52,327 nucleotides of DNA from Dendronalium phyllosphericum CENA369 (GCF_016056275.1 NZ_JAECZA010000235.1:1-52327), one strand, 5' to 3'. Shown: positions 18,008 through 27,791, counted from the stretch's first letter. Numbers and translations: made by a program. Notes: generated from the sequence alone by a model not told the origin.

Positions 18008-20317
18008 ATGAATAACGGCTCCATGAACAACAACCCTGCCACCCCTCCTGCACAATGTCCCTTCCGGGGAACCCGCATTGGCGGCGCGCTCGGCTCCAAG
18101 CCGCAAGTCGATGATTGGTGGCCGAACCGACTTCAGGTCGAACTGCTTCACCAAAATTTGCCCCAAGCTAACCCACTGCGAGATTTCGATTACAAAGCAG
18201 CCTTCTCGCAGCTTGACTTTGAACAATTAAAGAGCGATATCAAAGCGCTGCTGACCGATTCAAAGGACTGGTGGCCCGCCGACTATGGGAATTATGGACC
18301 TCAAATGATTCGTATGGCGTGGCACTCAGCAGGCACCTACCGGATCGCAGACGGTCGGGGTGGAGCGAGTCAGGGTATGCAACGCTTTGCACCCATCAAT
18401 TCGTGGTGGGATAATGGAAACACAGATAAATCACGACGGCTGCTCTGGCCCATCAAGCAGAAATATGGTGCGGCACTAAGCTGGGCCGATCTGATGGTTC
18501 TGACTGGCAACTGCGCGCTCGAAATCATGGGGTTTAAGACCTTCGGTTTTGGTGGCGGTCGCATTGATGCCTGGGAGGCGGATCGCGCGACATACTGGGG
18601 ACCGGAGTTCTGGAACGGCGATCCAGTTGACGACATTAAGGAACACCCTGGTCATCCTGATGAGATGGTCACTCGCACGATTCGGTGGGTTGGAAAACCG
18701 GACGAGCAATACTACGACCTTGAAAACCCGCTAGCGGCTTCGCACCAAGCGCTAATTTACGTCAATCCAGAGGGTCCAAACGCCGAAGGCGACCCCTATG
18801 GCTCGGCGCGAGACATTCGCGAGACATTTGCGCGGATGGGCATGAATGACGAAGAAACTGTCGCGCTGATTGCAGGGGGTCATGCCTTTGGCAAAAGTCA
18901 CGGCATGGTCTCGCCAGACAAGATTGGTCCAGCCCCGGAAGCCGCGCCGATTCAGGCGATGGGCTTGGGGTGGCAGAACCCTGAAGGCACTGGGTTTGCC
19001 GAATATACGATGACGAACGGGATCGAAGGATCGTGGACTCCAAATCCAACTCAGTGGGACAACAGCTACCTAACCAATCTTTTTAAGTACGATTGGGAAC
19101 AGACAAAGAGTCCAGTAGGTGCTATTCAGTGGAAGCCGAGCAATCCTGATGCGCCAAAGACACCGGATGCCCATCAACCGGGCGTTGAGCACCCGTTAAT
19201 GATGATGACTTCGGACATTGCCTTAAAGGTCGATTCGGCCTATCACGAGGTTTGTCAGCGCTTCTTGGGTGACTTCGATTACTTCAGCGATGCGTTCGCG
19301 CGCGCCTGGTATAAGCTGATTCATCGGGATATGGGGCCAAAAACGCGCTATCTCGGTCCAGAAATTCCAGAGGAAGATCTGATCTGGCAAGATCCAATTC
19401 CGGCACTCGATCATGATGTCGTGGATGCCGCCGATATTAAGTCTCTCAAGGATCGGATTTTAGCGAGTGGACTCTCGGTTTCGGCGCTCGTGTCAGCCGC
19501 TTGGGCATCAGCATCGAGCCACCGCCATTCCGACAAGCGCGGCGGCGCAAATGGGGCGCGCGTTCGCCTCAATCCCCAGAAGGACTGGGAAATCAACCGC
19601 CCGCAGGAACTCGGCGAAGTGCTATCGACCCTTGAGCAAATTCAGGCGGACTTTAACGGCTCTCAGTCGGGCAACAAAAAAATCTCGATCGCAGACCTAA
19701 TTGTCCTCGGTGGTTGTGCTGCGGTCGAGAAGGCTGCACAAGAGGCTGGACTTGCCGTTGCCGTCCCGTTTACTCCGGGGCGGATGGATACGACTCAGGA
19801 GCTGACAGATGTTGAAATGTTTAATTGGCTGAAGCCAGTTTCGGATGGTTTCAGAAATTATCACAATGAGGCGGTTGGCTATAAGGTGAAGCCAGAGCGT
19901 ATCTTCCTGGATCGAGCGCAGCTCCTGACGCTGACCGCGCCTGAATGGACGGTTCTTGTCGGCGGACTTCGCGCGCTCGATCAGAACTGGGACTATTCAA
20001 AGCACGGTAGCTTCACTGACCGACCGGGTGTCTTGACCAATGACTTTTTCCGTGTTCTGACCAGTATGGACTACGAGTGGAAGCCTGTTGACAATCGCGA
20101 AATGCTTTTTGACATCTGCGATCGCGAAACCGGTACAGCGAAGTTCACTGCAACCCGCTGCGATCTCATCTTCGGCTCGAACGCCCAGCTGCGTCAGATT
20201 GCTGAAGTCTATGGCGCTGATGACGGTCACGAACGGATGGTCAAGGACTTCGTCGCAGCCTGGAACAAGGTGATGATGCTCGATCGCTTCGACGTTCCTG
20301 CTGAACAGACACGCTAA
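18008..20317 (+). CDS. katG: Catalase-peroxidase KatG
   Basis: The 769-aa bifunctional haem enzyme breaks down hydrogen peroxide as catalase and as peroxidase. All key residues are seen: distal Arg102, Trp105 and His106 ([13 protein letters not shown]), the cross-link partners Tyr251 ([10 protein letters not shown]) and Met277 (FARMGMND), and proximal His292 ([11 protein letters not shown]). Spacings equal those of the M. tuberculosis enzyme (Tyr to Met 26, Met to His 15). The C-terminal, haem-free half is intact. A second ATG at 18023 is possible. The gene is clearly richer in G+C than its neighbours, with codons ending in C or G; many Nostoc-type genomes lack katG. This suggests horizontal transfer. 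Confidence 0.97.
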   Translation: MNNGSMNNNPATPPAQCPFRGTRIGGALGSKPQVDDWWPNRLQVELLHQNLPQANPLRDFDYKAAFSQLDFEQLKSDIKALLTDSKDWWPADYGNYGPQMIRMAWHSAGTYRIADGRGGASQGMQRFAPINSWWDNGNTDKSRRLLWPIKQKYGAALSWADLMVLTGNCALEIMGFKTFGFGGGRIDAWEADRATYWGPEFWNGDPVDDIKEHPGHPDEMVTRTIRWVGKPDEQYYDLENPLAASHQALIYVNPEGPNAEGDPYGSARDIRETFARMGMNDEETVALIAGGHAFGKSHGMVSPDKIGPAPEAAPIQAMGLGWQNPEGTGFAEYTMTNGIEGSWTPNPTQWDNSYLTNLFKYDWEQTKSPVGAIQWKPSNPDAPKTPDAHQPGVEHPLMMMTSDIALKVDSAYHEVCQRFLGDFDYFSDAFARAWYKLIHRDMGPKTRYLGPEIPEEDLIWQDPIPALDHDVVDAADIKSLKDRILASGLSVSALVSAAWASASSHRHSDKRGGANGARVRLNPQKDWEINRPQELGEVLSTLEQIQADFNGSQSGNKKISIADLIVLGGCAAVEKAAQEAGLAVAVPFTPGRMDTTQELTDVEMFNWLKPVSDGFRNYHNEAVGYKVKPERIFLDRAQLLTLTAPEWTVLVGGLRALDQNWDYSKHGSFTDRPGVLTNDFFRVLTSMDYEWKPVDNREMLFDICDRETGTAKFTATRCDLIFGSNAQLRQIAEVYGADDGHERMVKDFVAAWNKVMMLDRFDVPAEQTR

Positions 20318-20378
20318 AGTCTTGAGCGCTCAACACGCCCGAACTCCACGGGTGTATCGCTGCGCTTTGAAGAACTCA

Positions 20379-20407
20379 CCGTGGATAAGAACGCTGCTTA
20401 TCCACGG
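20379..20407. repeat. Perfect 11-bp inverted repeat downstream of katG
   Basis: CCGTGGATAAG and CTTATCCACGG are exact complements separated by 7 bases, about 60 bp after the katG stop. No U tract follows, so it is not a standard terminator. It could be a transcript-end structure or the edge of an imported segment. Confidence 0.7.
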
Positions 20408-20443
20408 CAAGAGGAACCTTGCGCTTTGGATTAAAGCAATACG

Positions 20444-20460
20444 AACGAGATTATCTCGTT
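20444..20460. repeat. 7-bp inverted repeat AACGAGA-TTA-TCTCGTT
   Basis: This second tight hairpin, with a 3-base loop, follows the 11-bp repeat by about 40 bases. A few T residues follow but no strong U tract. Confidence 0.5.
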
Positions 20461-20944
20461 TGTCACTTAAAAGTTTTTGCGACCTAACGCCATTGGACTG
20501 AAGCACTGCGATCGCACTTAGATTCAATTCTCAAAAGATACTTGCAATGTCAGGGTCATTTTTTGCTTGAATCTATCAGAGAATTGATAATACTTTGGGG
20601 TAGAATTAGGAAATTTTAGCTTATAAACCTTTACATAAAAGGATTTCAGATTCTGAGATCAAAAAGATGCTCCAGTTTTTCACCGGAAAATTATAACTAA
20701 AGTTAATAAATACTGCTGCTATTGTCGCTATACATACCTAAAATTTGCACTGTAGCGTAATTTGTACTGAAAAACCTGAAATCTATGTAGAGCAAGAATT
20801 TAGAGATGAGCTTGACTAGAATCCGTTGGGAAATATTAAACTAATCGGTTTAGTTTGCCCCCGGTGTCACCTACACCATATCATATCTATGCCTAATTGT
20901 AGTTCATTGTTCGCATTACCTACTTTTAATGGAAGGGAAGTAAG

Positions 20945-23752
20945 ATGGCTCCTACTATTTTGACAGTCAATACCACAGTCGATCAAAATGATGGCAGTGC
21001 TGCTAATGGTTTATCTCTGCGGGATGCGATTTTGATTGCTAATGCGAATCCGACTACTGATTATGAAATCCAGTTAACAGGAGGGACAACGTACAATCTC
21101 ACATCAAATGGTGTTAATGAAAATGCAGCCCTGACAGGAGATTTAGATATCACAAGTCGCAGTAATGTGCTTTATATTGTGTCAGTTGGTGGGAAAGCAA
21201 CTATTGATGCGTCAGGTTTATTAAATAGCGATCGCGTTTTTCAGGTACTGGATGGAGGTCAATTAAGCTTACAGAACGTAGTAGTTACGGGTGGCAATAT
21301 ATCTAGTGATGGTGGAGGTATTAGGGTTGATTCTAATGCCGCTCTCGATTTGTATAATTCGACAGTTACGGGCAACAAAGCGTCCGGTTCTTATAATAAC
21401 GGCGGCGGCATCTACAACAGTGGTGTTGTCTACCTACGCAACGGCAGCACAGTTAGTAACAATATCGCTGCTGGTGGCTCTAGTCAAGAAGGCGGCGGCA
21501 TATACAATTCCGACGGTACACTGATTGCAACAAACTCGACAATTAGTAACAACCAAGCAGGAGTTTACGGTGGTGGCATCTCTACCATTAGTGGCTCGGT
21601 GACTCTGGTTAATACTACTGTTAGTGGCAATAGTGCAGGAAATGGGGGCGGCATCAGAAGTAATGGCACTTCAGTTGCTTTACTCAATACTACAGTCAGT
21701 GGCAATAGTGCTAATTCTCAAGGTGGCGGTATATATGCTTCTACTGATGGAGTATTCAATTTGCTCAACAGCACCGTTACCAATAATACTGCCATCAGCA
21801 CCGCATCTGGCAACGGTGGCGGTGGTATTTATAGTCTTAGTGCCACAATTAACCTCAAAAATACGATTATTGCTGGGAATACAAATAATAATGCTCCCGA
21901 TCTTCTCTCTTCTAGTTTGAGTTCAGCAATATTTAATGGTAACAATAATAACCTCATTGGTAGCTTAACAGGTGCTAAAGGTACTGTAGGCACTGGTACA
22001 GATATCGTTAAACCCAACCCCGGACTCGGCCCCTTACAAAACAACGGTGGACTAACCCTTACTCATGCTCTCCTTGCTGGTAGCCCTGCAATTAACGCCG
22101 GTAACAACAGCTTGATTCCTGCTGATACACAAGACCTTGATGGCGATGGAAATACAACAGAACCCACTCCCTACGACCAACGCGGTTTAACACGGGTTGT
22201 TGGCGGTACAGTCGATATCGGTGCATTTGAGGTACAACCAGCCGCATTACCCAGCCTTAGCATCAAAGATATTACTGTTACCGAAGGTAATACAGGCACA
22301 ACGAACGCTACCTTTACTGTGACTCTTTCTGCCGCCAGTACCTCTACTGTCACAGTTAACTATGCTACTGCTAACGGCACAGCCACAGCAGGTAGTGACT
22401 ATACCGCCACCACAGGTACATTAACTTTTAATCCTGGTGATACCAGTAAAACTCTTAATGTTGCTGTGACTGGCGATTTAACAATTGAACCGAACGAAAC
22501 CTTCTTCGTTAACCTCAGCAATGCTGCTAATGCCACTATTGCTGATAATCAGGCAGTGGCAACCATAACTAATGATGATACTTTGCCCACTCTCTCCATC
22601 AATGATATCACTGTTGTCGAAGGGCAAACTTCGCAAGCTGTCTTAAATGTCACTCTAAGCAGTGCTTCTAGTCAAACAGTCACAGTTAAATATGCTACAG
22701 CCGCTGGAACTGCTACTGCCAATGCAGACTATACCAGCAGCAGCGGTACTTTAACTTTTGCTGCCAATACTACCACTGCCAAAATTACTGTTCCCATCCT
22801 CAATGATAGTCAGGGCGAAGCCAACGAAACTTTTAAAGTCAACCTTTCTAGCCCTACCAATGCAAATTTGCAAAAAGCTTCTGGGACTGTTACCATCACT
22901 GATACTTTCCAAGCTAGTACCACCACAACCTTAGCTTTGGGGATCGAGAACTTAACTCTAACTGGAACGAGCAATATTAACGGCACTGGCAATAATGGCA
23001 ACAATATTCTGACGGGCAATAGTGGCAATAATATTCTCGCTGGTGGTATTGGGAATGATACCTACGCATTCAATGCTTCCACGCCATTAGGTAGCGATAC
23101 CATACAAGAAACCAGCACAGGCGGCAATGATACTATCAGTTTTAGCGGTACTAGTACTGATGTACGAGTAAATTTGGGTGCGATCGCTACGCAGACAGTC
23201 AACAGTAACTTGAAGTTGACTCTATCTGCTAATAATGTAATTGAAAATGTGGTCGGTGGTAGTGGAAGCGATCGCCTGATTGGCAATAGCCTCAATAATA
23301 ATCTCAATGGGGGCAGTGGCAATGATGTGTTAACAGGTAGAAGCGGTGCAGATATTTTAATTGGCGGGGCGGGAAATGATATTCTTTCTGGTGGGACTGA
23401 AAGCGATCGCTTTTGGTATAGTAGTGGACGAGCTTTTACCAGTAGCGATTTTGGCAACGATACCCTGACTGACTTTACATCTGCAAGTGATAAGTTGGTG
23501 TTGAGTAAACAGACTTTTACCGCTTTGACTAGTGTTGTCGGTGATGGATTGAGTCAAGCTTCTGATTTTACTACCGTAGAAGATGACAGTTTAGCTGCAA
23601 CTAGTACAGCATTCCTGGTTTACAGCGTCAGTAGTGGCAGTCTTTACTATAACCAAAACGGCAGTGCTGCTGGGTTTGGGACTGGTGCTGAATTGGCTAA
23701 TTTGATCGATTTGCCTAATTTGACTGCTACTGATTTTGCGATCGTTGCTTGA
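20945..23752 (+). CDS. Secreted beta-helix / Calx-beta / RTX calcium-binding protein
   Basis: The 935-aa protein has no classical signal peptide. It starts with a CSLREA-like stretch (VNTTVDQNDGSAANGLSLRD). A right-handed beta-helix follows (about 95-330) with repeating NSTVSNN and GGGIY turns. Two Calx-beta domains come next (about 440-540 and 550-655; LSIKDITVTEGNTG, LSINDITVVEGQTS, each with ANGTATAG.DY-like loops). Haemolysin-type repeats follow (about 680-830; GGSGSDRLIGN, GGSGNDVLTG, GGAGNDILSGG), then a C-terminal domain. RTX proteins normally leave by a type I system guided by the C-terminus. Likely a cell-surface or released adhesin or coat protein; no enzyme motif seen. GGAAGG near 20933-20938 gives a ribosome site. 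Confidence 0.9.
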   Translation: MAPTILTVNTTVDQNDGSAANGLSLRDAILIANANPTTDYEIQLTGGTTYNLTSNGVNENAALTGDLDITSRSNVLYIVSVGGKATIDASGLLNSDRVFQVLDGGQLSLQNVVVTGGNISSDGGGIRVDSNAALDLYNSTVTGNKASGSYNNGGGIYNSGVVYLRNGSTVSNNIAAGGSSQEGGGIYNSDGTLIATNSTISNNQAGVYGGGISTISGSVTLVNTTVSGNSAGNGGGIRSNGTSVALLNTTVSGNSANSQGGGIYASTDGVFNLLNSTVTNNTAISTASGNGGGGIYSLSATINLKNTIIAGNTNNNAPDLLSSSLSSAIFNGNNNNLIGSLTGAKGTVGTGTDIVKPNPGLGPLQNNGGLTLTHALLAGSPAINAGNNSLIPADTQDLDGDGNTTEPTPYDQRGLTRVVGGTVDIGAFEVQPAALPSLSIKDITVTEGNTGTTNATFTVTLSAASTSTVTVNYATANGTATAGSDYTATTGTLTFNPGDTSKTLNVAVTGDLTIEPNETFFVNLSNAANATIADNQAVATITNDDTLPTLSINDITVVEGQTSQAVLNVTLSSASSQTVTVKYATAAGTATANADYTSSSGTLTFAANTTTAKITVPILNDSQGEANETFKVNLSSPTNANLQKASGTVTITDTFQASTTTTLALGIENLTLTGTSNINGTGNNGNNILTGNSGNNILAGGIGNDTYAFNASTPLGSDTIQETSTGGNDTISFSGTSTDVRVNLGAIATQTVNSNLKLTLSANNVIENVVGGSGSDRLIGNSLNNNLNGGSGNDVLTGRSGADILIGGAGNDILSGGTESDRFWYSSGRAFTSSDFGNDTLTDFTSASDKLVLSKQTFTALTSVVGDGLSQASDFTTVEDDSLAATSTAFLVYSVSSGSLYYNQNGSAAGFGTGAELANLIDLPNLTATDFAIVA

Positions 23753-23794
23753 TACTAACCTGAATAGGGTTAAGTTAAAGGTAATTCAAAGTAG

Positions 23795-23828
23795 AAGAAC
23801 CCTGGTTTCTTGAAAAACCGAGGTTCTT
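23795..23828 (+). terminator. Hairpin after the RTX gene (GGTTTCTT-type repeat)
   Basis: AAGAACC..GGTTT and AAACC..GGTTCTT pair with two central mismatches. The sequence belongs to the GGTTTCTTGAAGAAACC family of short palindromes widespread in cyanobacteria. It may end transcription of the RTX gene. Confidence 0.45.
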
Positions 23829-24022
23829 GGATTGTGCAGCTTTCAGGGAAAACACATCTAAATATTGACTAGCTATTTAACCTGAGTTCGGGTTAAGCTG
23901 TTTGAGATAAAAGCTAGTCCATCTGAAGGCTAGAGAGGCAGTCCAGTAAAAGTAGTTGACAAGATGCACAGTTTTTGCGGAGTGTAAAAAGAGGAGAACA
24001 CGGTATCAGGAGTGCAGCTATC

Positions 24023-24344
24023 ATGCGTCCGTTAGTTTGGAACCCTCCCGTAAAACTGTCAGCAAAAGAAGAAAAAGTCTCAAAACGTATACGCAAAGCG
24101 AAACTGTTTGTATTTTTAAGGCAGATACGTCACGTATTATTTGATGCAGAATTTCAAACAGAATTAGCAACGGTTTTTAAGGATAGTAGCGTTGGGTTAA
24201 GCCCAGTACCACCCGCACAATTAGCACTCTTCTATCATTCTACAAGCTTATACAGGGGTTTCAGATGACGAGCAATGGAAGCAATTGAAACGGATAGACG
24301 ATATTTTCTATGGTGCTCATTTTATTTCTAAGTCAACCCATTAG
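24023..24344 (+). pseudogene. Frameshifted transposase remnant (IS1182/IS5-like N-terminus)
   Basis: From the ATG at 24023 the frame encodes MRPLVWNPPVKLSAKEEKVS, then HVLFDAEFQTELATVFKDSS and VPPAQLAL. This is the start of a transposase family with a DUF772-like N-terminal part. A one-base shift near 24230 then moves the continuation IILQAYTGVSDDE to another frame, and a second shift near 24273 would be needed to keep EAMEAIETDRR. The catalytic part is missing. This is a dead insertion sequence. Confidence 0.65.
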
Positions 24345-24814
24345 TGATTAGACAGAAGTCTGATCTTTTCTGCTTTAAAGTTCTCTATATATAGAGTTAT
24401 GTAGTCAATATCTAAGTAGTTGCTTAAAAGTATGGCTGCTTTTTGCGTTTTTTCCTCTGCTCCTATTTGAGATTATCTTCTTTTAGAGGTGATTTATAAA
24501 GTAAACCTTAAATTGTCGGGTGTGTTATGGCAACGCTTAACGCAGTGAGAAAAGGAGTGCCCTGCGGCTATTTTTGATTCTCTTAAACTCTCAAATCCTT
24601 GAACATCTGTAACACAACGCTAGTTGCTTTATGCCGTCCAAGATGGGAGTTGCTTCACCGCACTGGCTCCCCTACCTTAATATTTACTTTATAAATAGGC
24701 TCTCAAATTTGTGCTAAATGATTTTGCACTTTTATGAATGCAAAACCAACCAATATTTTCCAGACGACAAGTCTAGAAAATAAATGTTTATTGATGTCTT
24801 AACCTATACATTCA
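24345..24814. other. Intergenic region upstream of the first eCIS-linked block
   Basis: No gene is seen. The middle (about 24520-24670) has fragments of dispersed cyanobacterial repeats with GCAACGCTTAACGCAGTGAG and CACCGCACTGGCTCCCC. The last 100 bases are AT-rich and should hold the promoter of the following + strand genes. Confidence 0.4.
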
Positions 24815-25969
24815 ATGATTATGAGACAGTCCTTTATGCAGAATCCATCCAACGATCTTGACCCTTCAGAGCAAAAGTTACGGGAGGCACTCGAACAGAT
24901 AGAAGTGAGCGATGCCTCCGGCGGGCTACGCCTACGCACATCGCCGCAGCCTGAATGGACTAGAATTCAATCAGTCAAAACTCCATCGGTCAGACCTTCG
25001 CAGATCGCAATAAACACCAACATCAACGCAGCACCATTCTCAGCACAAATTTCTGAAGATGTGACCATCGTGCAAGTCGCAAGTCCTCTTCCAAAACCAG
25101 AAACAGGAAATCACAAGACCATTCTGCAAAAATCACCGAACCCAAGCTCTCAAAACTCTTCTGCTTCGGTAGTATCGGTCAATCATGTATCTCTTTCGCC
25201 GCAAAAACCTGGAGTGGTAGAACAAATCGGCTCTTCATCCCAACCTACTCGAACCGTTGAACCAGTAGGCCTTAAGCCAAATCCCGTTGCTCAATTTTCC
25301 TTAGAGGATGATTCTAAAAATCTTAATGCTGCTGGGGTTGCTGTAGTTCAAAACCATAACAACACCATTGTCCAACACTCAGATGCGGTCATTCAAAATC
25401 TAATGAATCGCACTGTTATCCAATACTCGGACTCAGCCATTCATAATCCAGCAGAGCGAACGGCTCTTCAAGCGATACCGCCATTATCTACCAATCTGGA
25501 GCAAACGATTCTCCAATCGGGGATACGAAAATCTCCGCAGCCATCGACACTGACGACTGCGCCAAAAAATCGGGCGCATGTTCAACTATTTCACCCAAAT
25601 ATTTTTCGGGATATATTTCGGACATCAAGCTCATTTCCCTCGCGCTTTATAAGTACCACAGGGCAATTTTTTGATTCAATCTGGAGGAAGATTGATCTAA
25701 AGCAACTACAATCTCGTTTTCATCTAGGTAAGCAGCCATCTTCAAGCCGCATCAACAATTCTACTGATAACGTGATGGTTTTAGAAGAGCAGCCTAGCTC
25801 AGAGCAATATCAGAAAAAACTGCGAGAGTTGGATCTTTGTCGCCTTTCTTATGCCAAAGAGTTAGCTAGAAATGGTAAATTTCGCAATGCGATCGCTGTG
25901 GCAGAACAAATTTCTGAGACGAGCCACTTTTTTAAAGATGCCCAGATGCTGATTCAAAGTTGGAAGTAA
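24815..25969 (+). CDS. Uncharacterised protein with disordered N-terminus and C-terminal helical domain
   Basis: I do not recognise a family for this 384-aa protein. In-frame ATGs at 24821 and 24836 are alternative starts. Residues 1-260 are rich in Ser, Pro, Gln and Asn and look disordered, with loosely repeated motifs such as TIVQHSDAVIQN, TVIQYSDSAIHN and TILQSG. The last 50 or so residues (LCRLSYAKELARNGKFRNAI, VAEQISETSHFFKDAQMLI) look like two TPR-like helices. A 36-bp repeat is inserted in frame near the start. It lies just upstream of injection-system genes on the same strand, so a role as adaptor or assembly factor is possible but unproven. Confidence 0.65.
   Translation: MIMRQSFMQNPSNDLDPSEQKLREALEQIEVSDASGGLRLRTSPQPEWTRIQSVKTPSVRPSQIAINTNINAAPFSAQISEDVTIVQVASPLPKPETGNHKTILQKSPNPSSQNSSASVVSVNHVSLSPQKPGVVEQIGSSSQPTRTVEPVGLKPNPVAQFSLEDDSKNLNAAGVAVVQNHNNTIVQHSDAVIQNLMNRTVIQYSDSAIHNPAERTALQAIPPLSTNLEQTILQSGIRKSPQPSTLTTAPKNRAHVQLFHPNIFRDIFRTSSSFPSRFISTTGQFFDSIWRKIDLKQLQSRFHLGKQPSSSRINNSTDNVMVLEEQPSSEQYQKKLRELDLCRLSYAKELARNGKFRNAIAVAEQISETSHFFKDAQMLIQSWK
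24909..24944. repeat. 36-bp dispersed repeat within coding sequence
   Basis: The element begins GCGATGCCTCCGGCGGG and ends CATCGC, so it is bounded by inverted GCGATG/CATCGC. It resembles the GCGATGCC...GGGCTACGCCTACGC repeat found between genes in Nostoc-type genomes. It is exactly 12 codons long and keeps the frame. Confidence 0.6.
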
Positions 25970-26107
25970 TTTTCCGGAACTGCCTTTTGGGATTTGAAAT
26001 ACGACATTTGTCTATTTTCATGCTTCATTACTCACCCTAATATGGCCTTATCCAAGGAAATACACACGTTATAGTGTAGCGGGTTAACGCCCATTTATAA
26101 TTCGGTG

Positions 26108-26308
26108 ATGTCTATGCCCCAAAACTCTAGTCAGACAAATTTAACTGACACAGATTTTGAGTATAACCGTCTGGCACAATCAGCTCAACTATATCTCAAC
26201 AATCCGGTACTAATGCATCAATTATGCGATCGCGTTTACGAACGACTCTACGCAGATATCAAAATTCAAAGAGAGAGAATCGGTAACTCTAGTACAGGAA
26301 GACAATAA
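26108..26308 (+). CDS. Small protein of the eCIS block
   Basis: A 66-aa protein starts at ATG 26108 (26114 is also possible). It ends one base before the tube gene start. The C-terminal half, LCDRVYERLYADIKIQRERI, is a predicted charged helix that resembles a helix in the protein encoded at 26847 (ICDRISPRLNIEMERKG). No known domain is recognised. The position directly before a tube gene suggests a small chaperone or structural partner of the tail. Confidence 0.7.
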   Translation: MSMPQNSSQTNLTDTDFEYNRLAQSAQLYLNNPVLMHQLCDRVYERLYADIKIQRERIGNSSTGRQ

Positions 26309-26309
26309 A

Positions 26310-26825
26310 ATGCCTACACAACAATCTAATTCTCACGCTGAGAACTACGTCACAACCAACCGATTTTATATAGAAATAGGGAAAAATATAGTTGCTTCAT
26401 TTTCGGAATGTTCGGGCATCAGTATTGAAGTAGAAAAAGAAGTCTATCACGAGGGTGGCGTAAACGAACAGCAAAGAATTAGTTTAGGACAAACTCGTTA
26501 TTCAGATATCACACTCAAGCGGGGGACAACTGACGACAACACCTTTTCGCAGTGGTTAAGCGAATTATTTGAGCGAAAGACACAGCGACGCAACGTTACT
26601 ATTCTGACATACAACCAAGCTGGAGAAATTATGAAGAGCTGGTGCTTGATTGGTGCCATTCCAGTAGGATGGAAACTCCCAAGTTTAGAGGCCGATGGCA
26701 ATATGGTTGCAGTTGAAGAATTAACTTTAGCCTTTGAGGGTTTGAAAATTGGCAAGCAGTCTGCTGGTGGCGATGCAGTCTCTAGGGATGCGAAGGGATA
26801 TTTTGCTGAAAGCACCTGGAAATGA
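26310..26825 (+). CDS. Phage T4 gp19-like tail tube protein of a contractile injection system
   Basis: The 171-aa protein matches the family of inner-tube proteins of extracellular injection systems (Afp1/Pvc1 type). Visible features are RFYIEIGKNIVASFSECSGI, EKEVYHEGGVNEQQR, ITLKRGTTDDNTFSQW and a C-terminal EELTLAFEGLKI. These proteins stack as hexamers into the tube driven out by sheath contraction. It is the first of three tube-like proteins in the window; the other two are on the - strand at 47618 and 48223 and differ in sequence, so they may form the ends or the main shaft. Confidence 0.93.
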   Translation: MPTQQSNSHAENYVTTNRFYIEIGKNIVASFSECSGISIEVEKEVYHEGGVNEQQRISLGQTRYSDITLKRGTTDDNTFSQWLSELFERKTQRRNVTILTYNQAGEIMKSWCLIGAIPVGWKLPSLEADGNMVAVEELTLAFEGLKIGKQSAGGDAVSRDAKGYFAESTWK

Positions 26826-26846
26826 ACGTAAGTTGGAAGTTTAATC

Positions 26847-27257
26847 ATGTATGAGTTTAAACGCCCTATCAAGCCCACGCTAACCCAAGACTTAACTCAG
26901 CAGGGAAGCGAGCTGCCACCGGGGACTTTTGCGCCTCAAAACCCCATACTTGAGGAAGTCCTAACTCCAGCCGTTAATAGTGTTGAGCAAGCAGCAGAAG
27001 ATTTAGAATTGCTTGTGCAGATGATTTGCGATCGCATCAGTCCGCGTCTAAACATTGAAATGGAACGTAAAGGCTACCATCAAAGCCATCGCATCTTTTC
27101 GCACCAAACGATTGCAACCCATCAGACTTCCTCAGAATCCGAACAGTCAACAGATGTACTAGAACAGCTAACTCAAGAAATCGAGCAGCTTTTGCACCAC
27201 CGTTTAATCCACGAGCGCGAACGACGGGGACGATTTGTAGGCTGTTTACCCTGGTAA
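26847..27257 (+). CDS. Uncharacterised eCIS-linked protein with two charged helices
   Basis: The 136-aa protein is not a recognised family. It has two segments alike to each other and to the small protein at 26108: LLVQMICDRISPRLNIEMER (about 61-80) and IEQLLHHRLIHERERRGRF (about 112-132). The first 50 residues are Pro/Gln-rich. It lies 21 bp after the tube gene and 33 bp before the Pvc7/Afp7-like gene, so it is surely in the same transcription unit. It may be an adaptor or chaperone of the tube-baseplate joint. Confidence 0.75.
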   Translation: MYEFKRPIKPTLTQDLTQQGSELPPGTFAPQNPILEEVLTPAVNSVEQAAEDLELLVQMICDRISPRLNIEMERKGYHQSHRIFSHQTIATHQTSSESEQSTDVLEQLTQEIEQLLHHRLIHERERRGRFVGCLPW

Positions 27258-27290
27258 TTTTAATGCATTTAAAGGGTTGAGGAAAACGCA

Positions 27291-27791
27291 ATGAAACTTG
27301 AAAAAGCAAAGCTGATAGTTCATAGTGACCCCAGCGGACAAGCTAAAGATATTGAGTTCATGTATAATCCGTCAGAACTTGATTTTACTCGGCGAATAAT
27401 TTGGGATAGTGACGTAGGCGATCGGGGAACCACTTTATTGCCAAAGGTTAATTTTTCGGGCGTAGAACCCTATTCGTTTACATTAAAGAATTTGTTGTTT
27501 GATACTTATGAAAAAAAGACATCTGTTCTTAAGGAATATATTGACAATATTAAGAAAGGTGCAACAGCTCGTAGCAATACTCTTACTCGCCCGCCAGTCT
27601 ATATCCTGACCTGGCACGATAGTTATTTTCACTGCGTGATGACGAGTTTAAACTATCGACTCACCCTGTTTTTGGCTGATGGCACCCCGGTTAAAGCGAT
27701 CGTTAATATTGCGCTCGAAGAAGTCGATCCTGAAAATATAGCGGGAGGAAAGCCACCGACAACAGGAACCCTTAGTAAAAAATTTCCCTAA
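27291..27791 (+). CDS. CIS tube-baseplate protein (Pvc7/Afp7-like N-terminal domain)
   Basis: The 166-aa protein starts KLEKAKLIVHSD and carries FMYNPSELDFTRRIIWDSD, typical of the contractile injection tube-type proteins that link the tube to the baseplate (related to T4 gp53/gp54). The family member often carries a C-terminal LysM domain; none is present here, and the protein ends soon after the conserved LEEVDPE. It precedes the spike gene by 156 bp, a gap that holds an inverted repeat and no second half of the gene. Confidence 0.85.
   Translation: MKLEKAKLIVHSDPSGQAKDIEFMYNPSELDFTRRIIWDSDVGDRGTTLLPKVNFSGVEPYSFTLKNLLFDTYEKKTSVLKEYIDNIKKGATARSNTLTRPPVYILTWHDSYFHCVMTSLNYRLTLFLADGTPVKAIVNIALEEVDPENIAGGKPPTTGTLSKKFP

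Larger units (their letters stand above)
20318..20944. other. Intergenic region after katG with two hairpins
   Basis: No gene is seen in these 627 bases. The first 150 share the higher GC of katG and hold an 11-bp stem at 20379-20407 and a 7-bp stem at 20444-20460. The rest is AT-rich and should hold the promoter of the RTX protein. Confidence 0.5.

Noticed and set aside
18370-19049. Several open frames antisense to katG
   Set aside because: High GC and regular codon use in katG keep other frames open; no domain is seen in them.
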